A stretch of DNA of 64,000 nt from an uncultured Bacteroidales bacterium (GTDB lineage: Bacteria > Bacteroidota > Bacteroidia > Bacteroidales > P3), in contig ONQD01000003.1 in NCBI GenBank assembly GCA_900319865.1, positions 62,001 to 126,000 of the forward strand, given 5' to 3'. A program made the position numbers and the translations under genes. Below the pieces are notes generated by a model. The model was not told the DNA's origin, did no database searches, and saw only the letters and a list, made by a program, of their open reading frames with translations. Of the stretch, positions 25,175-35,123 are shown in pieces. The first letter of the stretch is position 1. Each line of letters begins with the position of its first letter.

Positions 25175-25402
25175 TAAAAATAATATTTTTTTTGACATCA
25201 TCCACCCAATAACCTGTTTCCCAATCAATAACAAAAGCAAAAAATATCATCTCCAACCGTCATTTCTCTACACAAAAACTCCTCTACACCCTCCTTCTCA
25301 TGAGAATTTGCGGCCAAGAAATGCCATTCACCCACCATTATCGTATGTAAAATTCTCAAATTAAAAATATTACCCCAATATCTCCCCCATTCAACCCTCA
25401 CA

Positions 25403-25443
25403 GAATAAAGCCAGACCGACTACTCAAATCATGTCGGTCCGGC
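25403..25443 (-). terminator. terminator of the 1513-residue secreted-protein gene
   Basis: On the minus strand an 11-base stem with one mismatch (25433-25443 against 25410-25420, GCCGGACCGAC with GTCGGTCTGGC) and a 12-base loop is followed by TTTATT. It lies 30 bases after the stop at 25474. Confidence 0.7.
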
Positions 25444-25473
25444 GTATAATTCAAAGCATTACAGAGCAAAGGC

Positions 25474-28400
25474 CTACTCCTCGTCTTCCTCCTCTTCCAC
25501 ATCTTCCTCCTCCATGTCGGCGGGGTCGGAAGTGAACGACGAGAGGAACCTCTGTATCTCGCTGCGCGAATTGGTGAGCGAATAGCTGAATGCGTCGATG
25601 GTGCGCTTATCTTTCTTCATGCCCACCAGCTTGTCATTCCACTCGCCCACGCTCGACGAAATGCTGAGGTGCTGGCTCTTGTATTCGTAGCTGAAATAAT
25701 ACCAGTGGTCGTTTGCCACCTGCACATAAAGCACCAGATGCGTCTCCGATCCGCGCTTGAACAACTGTGCTTTCACCCTCACATTCACATGCAGCTGTTT
25801 TTTGCCCACATTGCAAATCGATGTGGTGCCCGTGGCCGTATATCCCAGCGTCGGGCTATACTCCCACCGCAGCCCCTCAAAGAGCATAGTGTTGTCGAGG
25901 AAGCCGTCCAACTTGTCGAAAGCGCCCGTGCTCAGATAGGTCTGGTAGGCCAGTTCGCCGTCGGGATCTCCCTTGTCGAACAGCAATGCACGGTCCAACA
26001 GCTCGTTGTCGCGGTCGGCAGGAGTGGGTCTCAAATCATCTTCTATCTGTTTGGCCATCTGTTCCAGCAATCCCTTATCGATGGGGAACGTAATGCCAAA
26101 GATAGTGTTCATCCGGAAGTCCTTCTCATTGTTCGGGTCATAGAACACCGTACCGTATGCATTGATTTTCACCTGTCCCTCGGGATTGCCGAAAGCAATG
26201 GGTCCCTCACCCTCCATTATGCACGATTCCGTGTTCATCGTCAAGTATCTATCCACAAACTCCTTGTCGTCCAGTTTCTCCTGCGACGTGATGGTATAAG
26301 TGCCTGCTGCGTCATCATAATGCAGTAAGCCGTACGAGCTTATCAAGTCGCTCCCTTCATCCTGCTTGGTCAGGAATCCGGATTTCGGTTTCAAGCCAGT
26401 CGATGCCATCCGGATCGAGGCACTGATGGGTTTACCCTGCCAGTCAACAGGATGCTCGGGCACTATGACGCGGATATCGGCGGGATCCAGATAATTGGCA
26501 TAAGCCAACAGACCCAGATTGTCGACCGGCGCGCACTTATGCAGCAGCCGCACACCGCCGTCGAAGAACAGATAACGGTGCTGGGCATCGGCACGCACCT
26601 TGCCCGCAAATCCAAAGGCAGGCGACAGCGTGAACTGTGCCGAGTCGTCTATCTGTCCCATTGCCACACTCACTCCCTGCTCGTTCGGGGCAATCTCGGT
26701 CATCTGTATGGGCTGCTTCTTTTCGTCCATGCTCACATAGTCTATGGTTCCCTTGCCGCTATACTGCTTGCCGTTTTTCACAACAAGATTGCACTTATAG
26801 AAGAGGTGGAAAGCGCTGTCCACGGGGAAAAGCAGCTGCCCGTCCTCTATCATCGACATCATGCCTCCTTGCGAAATATGCAGCGAGTCGCCGCCGGGAG
26901 CAATCAATGCGTCGGCAATGGGCAAAGCATACACATTATGGTTCGACAGCTCAAGGTCGTCATATCGGTAGGCACTGTTGATGGCACAGAAGCGGATATT
27001 GGCCAACTTCGGGTCGGTACTCTCAAACCTGGCACCGGGCATCTGCTTCAACCGTCTGGCCCTTTCGCGCAGCGTGAGGCCCTCTATGCCGTCGGTGGTC
27101 ATACTCTTGCTGTTGTCCAAAGCCATCCATTTCTCGTCCCAACGCCAGGTGTAGCGGTCCACCCACGCAGCATAGCCGAGGGCGGGCAACAAGATGCGTT
27201 GCAGCGAGTCGTTGGAAGTGAACTGACCCGAGTGGTCCTCATAGTCGATATGCGAACGCATATTCTCCGCCTGGAAGGCGATGTCGTTGTACTTGGTTGA
27301 GCGCAGGGTGAACTCCGTGCGGGCAGCGTCCATCTCCATCGTGCGCATCTGGAACAACTTCGATTTCAAAGTACCCTCATACAGGGTGGCTGTGCCATAA
27401 CCCGTTGCCCCTTTGGGCTGCAGCGTGACACGTCCTGCCAACTGAGTGACATCGTGGTACATTTGGAACTGCGTGCCGTCTTTCAGCTGCGAAATTGTCA
27501 TAGAATCCTTATACGGATACCAGCGTATCAAGGTGTGGCCGTTGCGGATGTCGGGGAAACCGTCCTCCTCGCGCACATAGAACGTATCGGTCAAAGCCAT
27601 CATCGAGTCGGGCATGAACAGGTACTTGTCGGTCTGAGCCGTCGATGTGAGATAGTCCAGTGTTCCGCCACCGCGCAGTCCACGATAGCTCAGGTCTATC
27701 GTTTTGTGGTATGTTCCCTTGCCGCCATAGGCCGGATGTCCGCCTTCGGGGGTCTGGGTGATAAAGCCAAGCGAATAGTCGGGCTGCACCTTCAGTGGCT
27801 CCTCTATATCGGGGAAAATGCCTGCCGAGGTAAGCACACCCACAAATTCCAGGCTGTCGGTCTGGAAGTCGGTGAGCTGTTTTATCACAAACGGATGCAA
27901 CGAGTAGTAGAACCGCTCGCGGTCGTACACCCCATTGAATATAAACGGTCTGTCGTAATACACATAACTCGGCTTCACACTGTTGAAGATTGGATATTCC
28001 TTATTCTTCTTCAAGCCGCAATGGTTGTCGGGCTTGTCAATCTGTATGTCGCCCACAAGGCTATACAGCGGCGTGCGCACCATCACCTGTTTCTTCGGGT
28101 CGGTGAAACTGGTCACATAGAACCTCATCGAGTCTATCTGGGGCAGGTCGAAACGGAACGCGTCATAGTAGAACGAAGCATCGGTAACATTCATCTCAAA
28201 ACGTCCCACATTGATATGTCCCGAAAACAGGATGTCGCGGTTACGTTTCACCACAATGTCGCCCCCATAGGGCTTCACTACCACCAACTGGCTGTCGCTC
28301 ACCACGAATTTCTTGATTCCGTGCACCCTCAGGTCAAGTGTCCCGAGGTCCAGCTCGGCGTTGTTCTCCTTGGTTTCCGACTGCAGCGTGAGGGCGTCGT

Positions 28401-30015
28401 AGTCATGTCCCTGCTGTTTCACTATGGCCTTGTAGAAACCTATCAGCTTGTCGTGCACATGGATGCGGCTTGTACCTTCGTCATACGACACCAAGCCGTG
28501 TTTCGACAACCCGTGCACCATAAGCTTGGTCTGCCCTTCGTCCATACGTATATAGTTCTGGAACGACACCAACGAGAAATCCTGTTTCATGTCGTGGTCT
28601 TTCATATAGCGGTACACCCTCACCACCGGACTGGTCTGCTCAATGCCCTGCACCTCGCGGTCCTTGTCCTGCGAGTAGAAGCGGTTCGACTCGAAAGTCA
28701 CAAAGGTCTGCGTATTGGTCTGTGCCACCATATTGAACTCCACAATATCCTTATCTATCAGCCAATTGATATTTTCGCAATAGATATCCAGCTGGTGATA
28801 GCTGTCGGTATAGGGGCTATAGTAGTTTCGCTTGGGGTTGTTCAGCAGGTTCACCCGCTGGTCCTTCGTGGTGTAGCGTATCAGCACACCCGCATTGCTT
28901 ATCGAGTCATCGCCTATATACATCTTCACATTGGCCCGCTCCGAAGTCAGCATGTGGGGCAAAATGGTGAACTTGGTCGAACTGGCCACCAAAAAGCGTT
29001 TCCCGTTCCTGTAAAACACCATGCGGGCCGGATTCTTCTCGTCGTTGGTCACAAACCGGGGCCCGTACATCATAAAGTTCCCTTCAAAATCAACTCCCGG
29101 CAGCACATCCTTCAGCTGGAAGTCCTTCTGATACGAACGGAACTTGGGAAAATTGTATTTATCCGGCTCTGTCTTTGTGGTCAACGACTCCTCCAGCGAC
29201 CCCTTGATCGGGGTTTTGAAATAGCTGGTATGGATAAACGACACCGAGTCGGCCTTGAACTTGGGAAACTTCACTTCGGCCGAGTACACGTCCAAATCGG
29301 CGTGGCACACCGTGTTGGCCACCCCGCAGCGTTCCCATGTTATCCGTCCGCCCTTTCCTTCCCAAGTGTTGGTCATAAAGAAATATTCGCCCGTGGTGCC
29401 TATCAGTGTGTTCGCGTCGGCATTGTTGCCTGTGCCCGACTCATAGGTGAGGTTCACCGTCCCCTTGAACACCGTTTTCACATCGTTGCGCAGCGGCACA
29501 AACGAGAACACCGCCCCGCTCTCCACACGCCACACCGACGTGCGCGACTTATACAGCGTGCGGTCGGCCAGCAGGTCGGCGGTGTATTGTATAAACTCCA
29601 CCATAGCCTTCTTCTTGCTGGTGATGGTCATTATGGCGTTCATCGCCTCAATCCATTCGTCGAAAACCGTTGCCGACACCTTGGCCCCGTTATAGGCCAC
29701 CAAGGTCTGTGTCAGGTTGACATAGTCGGGCTGGGCCTCCAGCTTGGTCTTCCGGGCATTATTGTACAGCGCAACCACCTTTTCGCGGCGGTCGCGGGTC
29801 ATCGCGTTATACGCACCCTCAAACTGCTGCACCACCTGTGCGTTGGCAGCCAGCTTATCCTCCGCCTTCATATTTCCGTTCAAAAAACGCAGCAACTGCG
29901 ACGGCAGCGAGTCCGCCTCGAAAACCACCTTCGACTTCACGGGTCTTTGCTGGGCCTGCAGCCCGCCTCCCGCCAGCATCACGATGGCCAATAGTGAAAA
30001 AACAATACGTTTCAT
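25474..30015 (-). CDS. very large secreted protein of unknown function
   Basis: 1513 residues. The N-terminus MKRIVFSLLAIVMLAGGGLQ is a Sec signal peptide, with a likely cut after AQQ-type residues. A helical region (~30-170, LLRFLNGNMKAEDKLAANAQ) is followed by a very long stretch that reads as beta-rich, with recurrent aromatic and polar alternation (SGAVFSFVPLRNDVKTVFKG). The last 17 residues are extremely acidic (DMEEEDVEEEEDEE). No type IX sorting domain or lipobox is seen. I do not recognise the family; proteins of this length and build occur across Bacteroidales. It may be periplasmic or outer-membrane-associated. Transcribed alone, divergently from the GT39 gene. Confidence 0.75.
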   Translation of the reverse strand: MKRIVFSLLAIVMLAGGGLQAQQRPVKSKVVFEADSLPSQLLRFLNGNMKAEDKLAANAQVVQQFEGAYNAMTRDRREKVVALYNNARKTKLEAQPDYVNLTQTLVAYNGAKVSATVFDEWIEAMNAIMTITSKKKAMVEFIQYTADLLADRTLYKSRTSVWRVESGAVFSFVPLRNDVKTVFKGTVNLTYESGTGNNADANTLIGTTGEYFFMTNTWEGKGGRITWERCGVANTVCHADLDVYSAEVKFPKFKADSVSFIHTSYFKTPIKGSLEESLTTKTEPDKYNFPKFRSYQKDFQLKDVLPGVDFEGNFMMYGPRFVTNDEKNPARMVFYRNGKRFLVASSTKFTILPHMLTSERANVKMYIGDDSISNAGVLIRYTTKDQRVNLLNNPKRNYYSPYTDSYHQLDIYCENINWLIDKDIVEFNMVAQTNTQTFVTFESNRFYSQDKDREVQGIEQTSPVVRVYRYMKDHDMKQDFSLVSFQNYIRMDEGQTKLMVHGLSKHGLVSYDEGTSRIHVHDKLIGFYKAIVKQQGHDYDALTLQSETKENNAELDLGTLDLRVHGIKKFVVSDSQLVVVKPYGGDIVVKRNRDILFSGHINVGRFEMNVTDASFYYDAFRFDLPQIDSMRFYVTSFTDPKKQVMVRTPLYSLVGDIQIDKPDNHCGLKKNKEYPIFNSVKPSYVYYDRPFIFNGVYDRERFYYSLHPFVIKQLTDFQTDSLEFVGVLTSAGIFPDIEEPLKVQPDYSLGFITQTPEGGHPAYGGKGTYHKTIDLSYRGLRGGGTLDYLTSTAQTDKYLFMPDSMMALTDTFYVREEDGFPDIRNGHTLIRWYPYKDSMTISQLKDGTQFQMYHDVTQLAGRVTLQPKGATGYGTATLYEGTLKSKLFQMRTMEMDAARTEFTLRSTKYNDIAFQAENMRSHIDYEDHSGQFTSNDSLQRILLPALGYAAWVDRYTWRWDEKWMALDNSKSMTTDGIEGLTLRERARRLKQMPGARFESTDPKLANIRFCAINSAYRYDDLELSNHNVYALPIADALIAPGGDSLHISQGGMMSMIEDGQLLFPVDSAFHLFYKCNLVVKNGKQYSGKGTIDYVSMDEKKQPIQMTEIAPNEQGVSVAMGQIDDSAQFTLSPAFGFAGKVRADAQHRYLFFDGGVRLLHKCAPVDNLGLLAYANYLDPADIRVIVPEHPVDWQGKPISASIRMASTGLKPKSGFLTKQDEGSDLISSYGLLHYDDAAGTYTITSQEKLDDKEFVDRYLTMNTESCIMEGEGPIAFGNPEGQVKINAYGTVFYDPNNEKDFRMNTIFGITFPIDKGLLEQMAKQIEDDLRPTPADRDNELLDRALLFDKGDPDGELAYQTYLSTGAFDKLDGFLDNTMLFEGLRWEYSPTLGYTATGTTSICNVGKKQLHVNVRVKAQLFKRGSETHLVLYVQVANDHWYYFSYEYKSQHLSISSSVGEWNDKLVGMKKDKRTIDAFSYSLTNSRSEIQRFLSSFTSDPADMEEEDVEEEEDEE

Positions 30016-30152
30016 AGTATCATACTTTGTAATTGTTTTCTATAACGATACATGCCTTTTTTTATTGTCATCCGTCCTAAATTAATTCTTTCCCCGTTCC
30101 ACGCAATAAATAGCATCCGCCCGCGTTACACTACAATAAACACCACACACAC

Positions 30153-31577
30153 TTGCAACTGTCTGTCACCATATCACGCTGGCTGAAAGATATCCGTTTC
30201 TGGATACTCCTGTTTGCCTTGCTGCGTCTCTACGGCATCACAAACCCGCCCGTCGAGGTGGCTCACTCCTGGCGTCAAACCACTGTGGCCATGACCGCCC
30301 GCAACTTCCTCGAGGTCGACCCCAACATCCTCTACCCCCGCATCGACATCGGCGGCGACCTCTCGGGCATCACCGGCATGGAGTTCCCCCTGTTCAACTA
30401 TCTCATCTTCCTCATGTGCCGCCTGTTCGGCTTCGCCCATTGGTACGGCCGGCTCATCAACCTCGTCGTCTCCTCGCTCGGGTGCTTTTTCTTCTACAAA
30501 CTCCTGCGCCGCTTTTTCGCCCACCGCGTCGCCTTCTGCTCCACATTCATCCTCCTGGTATCCCTGTGGTTCTCCTATTCGCGCAAAATCATGCCCGACA
30601 CCTTCTCCCTCTCGCTGGTCATCATGGGCATGTACTTCGGCATGCAATATCTCACCCGTCCGCGCCACTCCCTCCTCCCCCTCCTGCTCTATGCCCTCTT
30701 CTCCCTGGCGGGAGTGCTCTCCAAACTCCCCTCGGGCTATCTGCTCGTCCTCTTCGCCATACCCTTTTTCAGCCCCGCTGTCCACACTAAGCGCAAAGTC
30801 TGGTTCGCCGTCCTGTCGCTGCTCATTTGCATCCCCGTCGGCCTCTGGTATTTCTTCTGGGTGCCCCAACTGGTAAGCCGCTACGGCTTGGAGCATTTCT
30901 TTATGGGCAAAGGCATTGCAGAGGGCGCACGCGAGCTGGCCGCCAACCTGCCCCTCACCCTCAAACACTTCTACGACTACGCCCTCAAATACATAGGCTT
31001 CGCCCTCTTCGCGGCCGGCCTCATCTATGCCTTTTTGCGCAAAGAGTGGAAACTCCTGGCCGTCACAGGCCTCTCCCTGCTTGCCTTCGCCGCCGTCATG
31101 CTCAAAGCCGGCTGGACCTTCGCCCACCACGTCTACTACATCCTCCCATTCGTTCCCGTCATGTCGCTTGTGGCTGGCTTCGCTGTAGCTTCGGTACACA
31201 AAAAATGGCTCTTCACCCTCCTCCTTGCCGCCGTGGCACTCGAGAACATACTCAACCAGCACTCCGACTTCATCATCCGTCCCGACCGCCTGGCCATCGT
31301 GCAGCTGGAACAGGTGATGGACACCCTCTCGCAGCCCTCCGACCTCATAGTGGTCAACAGCGGCGAAGACCCCACACCCGTCTATTTCGCCCACCGCAAA
31401 GGCTGGGTGGCCTATAACAACCAGCTCGCCGACCCCGCCTACCTCCAGTCTCTCGCCAACCACGGATGCCGATACGTCATCATCCTCAAACAGGTCTTCG
31501 GCACCGACATCAGCCTCCCGCTCACTCCCCTCTTCTCCGACCCCAACTATACTGTCTATGCATTAAACACCCCGTAA
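30153..31577 (+). CDS. GT39-family membrane glycosyltransferase (ArnT/PMT-like)
   Basis: 474 residues with about ten membrane helices. The first periplasmic loop reads YGITNPPVEVAHSWRQTT, in the place of the catalytic acidic loop of the GT39/GT83 (PMT_2) family, which uses polyprenyl-phosphate sugars at the periplasmic face. FFYKLLRRFFAHRVAFCS and SYSRKIMPDTFSLSLVIMG fit the family. The only start in the open frame is TTG at 30153; no ATG precedes the first helix. The C-terminal ~100 residues form a soluble domain. Acceptor unknown (lipid A, glycan or protein). One base separates it from rsmE. Confidence 0.82.
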   Translation: MQLSVTISRWLKDIRFWILLFALLRLYGITNPPVEVAHSWRQTTVAMTARNFLEVDPNILYPRIDIGGDLSGITGMEFPLFNYLIFLMCRLFGFAHWYGRLINLVVSSLGCFFFYKLLRRFFAHRVAFCSTFILLVSLWFSYSRKIMPDTFSLSLVIMGMYFGMQYLTRPRHSLLPLLLYALFSLAGVLSKLPSGYLLVLFAIPFFSPAVHTKRKVWFAVLSLLICIPVGLWYFFWVPQLVSRYGLEHFFMGKGIAEGARELAANLPLTLKHFYDYALKYIGFALFAAGLIYAFLRKEWKLLAVTGLSLLAFAAVMLKAGWTFAHHVYYILPFVPVMSLVAGFAVASVHKKWLFTLLLAAVALENILNQHSDFIIRPDRLAIVQLEQVMDTLSQPSDLIVVNSGEDPTPVYFAHRKGWVAYNNQLADPAYLQSLANHGCRYVIILKQVFGTDISLPLTPLFSDPNYTVYALNTP

Positions 31578-31578
31578 A

Positions 31579-32292
31579 ATGAACCTTTTTCTCGCACCCG
31601 ACACCACATCCACCTTCGTCACCCTCAGCCCCGACGACTCGCGCCATTGCATCCGTGTGCTCCGCATGCAGGCAGGCGACTCCCTCGCCATCACCTCGGG
31701 CGACGGCACCCTGTGCCACGCCCGCATCATCAACCCCGACCCACGCGGCTGCGAAGTGGAAATCACACAACGCATCGAAAACTACTCCCCGCGCCCCTTC
31801 CACCTGCATCTGGCCGTAGCCCCCACTAAAAACACCGCCCGCATCGAATGGCTTCTGGAAAAAGCCGTCGAAATAGGCATCGACCGCTTCACCCCCATCG
31901 TGTGCGACCACTCCGAGCGCGCCACCCTCAACAACGAGCGGCTCCGCAAAATTGCCCTCAGCGCCATGAAACAGTCGCTCAAAGCCTCTCTCCCCACCAT
32001 CGACCCCCCAACCCCCTTCGCCCAACTCGACAGCCTCGTTCTCCCCGGTTGCCAACGCTTTGTGTGCTACTGCTCGGGCAACGAACGCCACACCCTGCCC
32101 CAACTCTACCATCCCCACAACAACGCACTGGTACTCATAGGCCCCGAAGGCGACTTCAGCCCCAAAGAAATTACTACCGCCCTCGACCAAGGCTTCCAAC
32201 CCGTATCGCTCGGCCCCTGCCGGCTCCGCACCGAAACCGCCGCCCTCTACGCCCTCACAGCCCTCAACCTTTTAAACGACACCCTATCATGA
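31579..32292 (+). CDS. rsmE: 16S rRNA (uracil-1498-N3)-methyltransferase RsmE
   Basis: 237 residues, full length for the family. The N-terminal PUA-like domain (SRHCIRVLRMQAGDSLAITSG, split around the conserved HCIRVLR) is followed by a SPOUT methyltransferase domain with VEIGIDRFTPIVCDHSERA, LIGPEGDFSPKEITTAL and the knot motif LGPCRLRTETAALYAL. It methylates N3 of U1498 in 16S rRNA using SAM. The stop overlaps the next start by four bases (ATGA, 32289-32292). Confidence 0.95.
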   Translation: MNLFLAPDTTSTFVTLSPDDSRHCIRVLRMQAGDSLAITSGDGTLCHARIINPDPRGCEVEITQRIENYSPRPFHLHLAVAPTKNTARIEWLLEKAVEIGIDRFTPIVCDHSERATLNNERLRKIALSAMKQSLKASLPTIDPPTPFAQLDSLVLPGCQRFVCYCSGNERHTLPQLYHPHNNALVLIGPEGDFSPKEITTALDQGFQPVSLGPCRLRTETAALYALTALNLLNDTLS

Positions 32293-32954
32293 ACCCACAC
32301 AAATCCCTTCCCCGCCTCATCGCCCTGGCGCTATTCGCCCTCCTCATGCCCTCCCTCCACGCCCAGCCCCAACTGGCACTGCTCAAATATGGCGGCGGCG
32401 GCGACTGGTATGCCAACCCCACCTCGCTCACCAACCTCATTGCCTTCTGCAACGCCGACGCCAACATGAACCTCGTGCAACAATATGCAGTGGTCGACGT
32501 GGGCAGCTCCGAACTCTTCAACTACCCCTTCGTCCACATGACTGGTCACGGCAACGTGGTTTTCACCAACCAGGAGGTGCAGAACCTACGCAACTACCTT
32601 GTAGGCGGCGGTTTCCTCCACATCGACGACAACTACGGCCTCCGCGAATTCATCGTCCCCCAAATGAAACGGGTATTCCCCGAACTCGACTTTGTGGAAC
32701 TTCCCTTCTCCCACCCCATCTATCACCAAAAATACCATTTCCCCAACGGCCTCCCAAAAATACACGAACACGACAACCTCCCCCCCAGAGGTTACGGACT
32801 CATATACGAAGGCCGGCTGGTATGCTTCTTCTCGTGGGAATGCGACCTCGGCGACGGCTGGGAGGACCCCGATGTGCACAACGACAGCCAACCCACCCGC
32901 CAAAAAGCCTTCCAAATGGGCGAGAATATCCTGCAATACGTCTTCTCATTCTAA
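32289..32954 (+). CDS. DUF4159 secreted protein
   Basis: 221 residues from the ATG at 32289; the frame stays open further upstream only as an antisense-like shadow of rsmE. A signal peptide (SLPRLIALALFALLMPSLHA) is followed by the DUF4159 core: LKYGGGGDWYANPTSLTNLI, YPFVHMTGHGNVVFTNQE, GGFLHIDDNYGLREF and FSHPIYHQKYHF. DUF4159 proteins are often encoded near MoxR/von Willebrand-type systems, but here the neighbour is rsmE. Function unknown. The last visible feature is SWECDLGDGWEDPDVHND near the C-terminus. Confidence 0.82.
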   Translation: MNPHKSLPRLIALALFALLMPSLHAQPQLALLKYGGGGDWYANPTSLTNLIAFCNADANMNLVQQYAVVDVGSSELFNYPFVHMTGHGNVVFTNQEVQNLRNYLVGGGFLHIDDNYGLREFIVPQMKRVFPELDFVELPFSHPIYHQKYHFPNGLPKIHEHDNLPPRGYGLIYEGRLVCFFSWECDLGDGWEDPDVHNDSQPTRQKAFQMGENILQYVFSF

Positions 32955-33353
32955 TCCACCCCGCCCCTCCCCCACTGCCCCCAAGCGCAATTCCCAAAAC
33001 TACACCGGATCATCCTCGAGCCTACACCGAATTATACACATAAAAAATACACCCGCCCCGAGCAAAAACAATGACCGCGGCATCGATGTCCTGTTCTGAC
33101 AAGCCAATCAGCGTAACCAGCAAAAATCTGTCAAGCGATTTCAGGAAAACACAGTCCAATTCAGGTCCGACCGCCCTTCGTTACTTCATTAGCCCTTCCC
33201 AAGCTCATACTAAGGTTGTCTTAACCTTGCAGGTGGACAAGTATTTGTTAAGTAATTAGAGATTTGTTAAAGGGGAACGGAGGCACAGTGGAAATAGTTG
33301 AAAGCTAATTGGAAACGGGATACGGGTAGAACGGTGAATGTGTCTGATATACT

Positions 33354-33375
33354 TTTAAGCCAAATCGGTCATTAG
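33354..33375. repeat. interspersed intergenic repeat, copy 1
   Basis: TTTAAGCCAAATCGGTCATT followed by AG differs by one base from the units at 57101-57148, over 23 kb away. Both sites are long intergenic regions. Confidence 0.6.
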
Positions 33376-33551
33376 ACTGACTTTTCAATCATTCTTGTCT
33401 ATTTTAGGTCTGACGAGTATACTCTTTCTCAGTTATTCATGTCTCTTCTTCTCTTTTATTAATACATTCAACACACGACACTACATATTATGCATCAATT
33501 CACTAACTCAAGAAATGAGACAAATAAGGGATAAAGATAAAAAAAAATTAA

Positions 33552-33577
33552 TTGTATAAAGAAAATTATTATATTTG
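33552..33577 (+). promoter_or_regulatory. promoter-like site upstream of the secreted proteins
   Basis: TATATTTG (33570-33577) is a full match to the -7 element TAnnTTTG. The upstream TTG (33552-33554) is only 15 bases away, shorter than the usual 19-20. Predicted leader about 140 bases before the ATG at 33726. Confidence 0.45.
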
Positions 33578-33725
33578 CAGGGAGAATAAACCACAATAAA
33601 GAGTAACATTTTCTCAACAAATAAATAATAATCAACATATTGAAATAGAAATAGTATCAATTGCCGTTGCATCAAGAATGAAAAAGCAGTCACTTTACAC
33701 CTAATCAACATAATAATTCAGTAAT

Positions 33726-35102
33726 ATGAAGAAGATAATTATAATTACACTGTGTTTAATCGCTGTTGGAATAGGGGAAGCGTACGCGCAGGGAAAAGTA
33801 TGGGAGATGACCGGCGTGACGACCGACACTTCCATAGTTCGCAACTGGAACGGAGGCCAATACGTAGTCTACAATAGACAGAGTTCGGCTCGCGGCACAT
33901 TTACATACCACGACAACGCATCGGGAACCGTTATGACCGACACTCTCCCTGCCGGTATGGTAATTAATGATTTCCGCATCATGAACGACACGATATTTGC
34001 AGGAGGGTATATGGAAGGAACTTATAATCAGGGGGTGTTGGTCTGTATGAACATTCATTCACTGATTAGCGGCTCGGGGAATTTATATCGGTTCATCTTA
34101 CCGCCAAAATCCCTTTCTTTCAGTAATTGCAATATTGCCATTTACAGCAATCTTATTACTAGCATCAAGAGAATCGCATTGTTCCACGACGGCCGTTCTG
34201 TGAGGGTAGCCTTCGTGGCCGAAAACCAGATAGTGGAGATCGCCTCCATGGCTACCGTATACTACCGCACCGGATATGGCGATGCGGCATTCCTGACCGG
34301 AATATGGACCATGGGTCCTTACTACAACAAAGACGGGGTGGAGCTATATACCGACATAGCCGTTACCGAGGACAAGATAGTGATACCCGCCCGCACCAAT
34401 GACTCGGCACGATTCAAATTCCAGGTGTTCGAAAAGGTGGCCAACTTCGCAACCCCTCCTCCTTCGAACTGGAGCGACCGCTTCGGCTTTACAGACCACG
34501 AGGTGACAGGCCGGGTGATGACTACCGGATTGACTGATAACCACGCTGCGATGGCATACCATTACAAGGGAGCCACAACCGAAGGCTGGGCAGTGAAGGT
34601 GTTCGATATGGGGGCATATCCTCCGGTTCTGATGCACAGCGTGGAAATACCGGAAAGCCCCGGAGCCCCTGCCGAGTGGGAAATGAACGACATCAGGTAC
34701 AACCCGCTGGACAAAGAACTGATGATTCTGTGCGGAATGAAGATACCCTCAAACGGCACCACACAGGAGTACATTTTACGCCTCCCCATTGCGGGCATTG
34801 CTTCCGGAACCCTCCCGGTGAATTACCTGCCCCTCATGGAGAAAATGAAATCGCTGGACAACTTCGGCAACGGAGGTTTTATTGTTTCGGGCGGCAACGG
34901 GGCGAGTATTCTCGCGATACACAACGAGCAGTTCAACACACCGGGGCATTGCGGTGCAGAGTATTACACTAACAGTATCATGACAAAACCAAAAATGAAC
35001 CTAAATAACAGACACCATTGCACTGTATTACACCTTTGCAATACCAGTTCTTTGCCCTTCATTTCATACGAACTGCCGATAGACTCTATTTGCAATGATT
35101 AA
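33726..35102 (+). CDS. secreted protein of unknown function
   Basis: 458 residues with a signal peptide (MKKIIIITLCLIAVGIGEAYA). Repeated strands with tryptophan and glycine (GKVWEMTGVTTD, NDIRYNPLDKELMILCGMK, GGFIVSGGNGASILAIHNE) suggest a beta-propeller-like fold. No type IX C-terminal domain is visible, unlike the product of the next gene, and the protein ends on ISYELPIDSICND. It might be exported to the periplasm or have lost a sorting domain. Both genes are on the same strand, 21 bases apart, and are likely co-transcribed. Confidence 0.72.
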   Translation: MKKIIIITLCLIAVGIGEAYAQGKVWEMTGVTTDTSIVRNWNGGQYVVYNRQSSARGTFTYHDNASGTVMTDTLPAGMVINDFRIMNDTIFAGGYMEGTYNQGVLVCMNIHSLISGSGNLYRFILPPKSLSFSNCNIAIYSNLITSIKRIALFHDGRSVRVAFVAENQIVEIASMATVYYRTGYGDAAFLTGIWTMGPYYNKDGVELYTDIAVTEDKIVIPARTNDSARFKFQVFEKVANFATPPPSNWSDRFGFTDHEVTGRVMTTGLTDNHAAMAYHYKGATTEGWAVKVFDMGAYPPVLMHSVEIPESPGAPAEWEMNDIRYNPLDKELMILCGMKIPSNGTTQEYILRLPIAGIASGTLPVNYLPLMEKMKSLDNFGNGGFIVSGGNGASILAIHNEQFNTPGHCGAEYYTNSIMTKPKMNLNNRHHCTVLHLCNTSSLPFISYELPIDSICND

Positions 35103-35123
35103 TCTATAGGAGGATTTTTTATC

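Larger units (their letters stand above)
32955..33725. other. long intergenic region without a supported gene
   Basis: Between the DUF4159 gene and a secreted-protein gene. Small open frames here lack coding character. Inside it are one copy of an interspersed 22-base repeat (33354-33375) and a promoter-like site (33552-33577). The segment 33505-33725 is very A-rich. Confidence 0.6.

Noticed and set aside
27454..29994. very long open frame (846 codons) antisense to the 1513-residue gene
   Set aside because: His/Val/Gln-rich composition with no domain; the opposite strand has a signal peptide, terminator and normal composition. It is an antisense shadow.
31848..32288. N-terminal extension of the DUF4159 protein into rsmE
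   Set aside because: The extension is Pro/Arg/His-rich nonsense from another frame of rsmE, and the ATG at 32289 is followed by a proper signal peptide.
33071..33259. 62-codon open frame in the intergenic region after the DUF4159 gene
   Set aside because: No family resemblance, weak start context and composition like the surrounding spacer.
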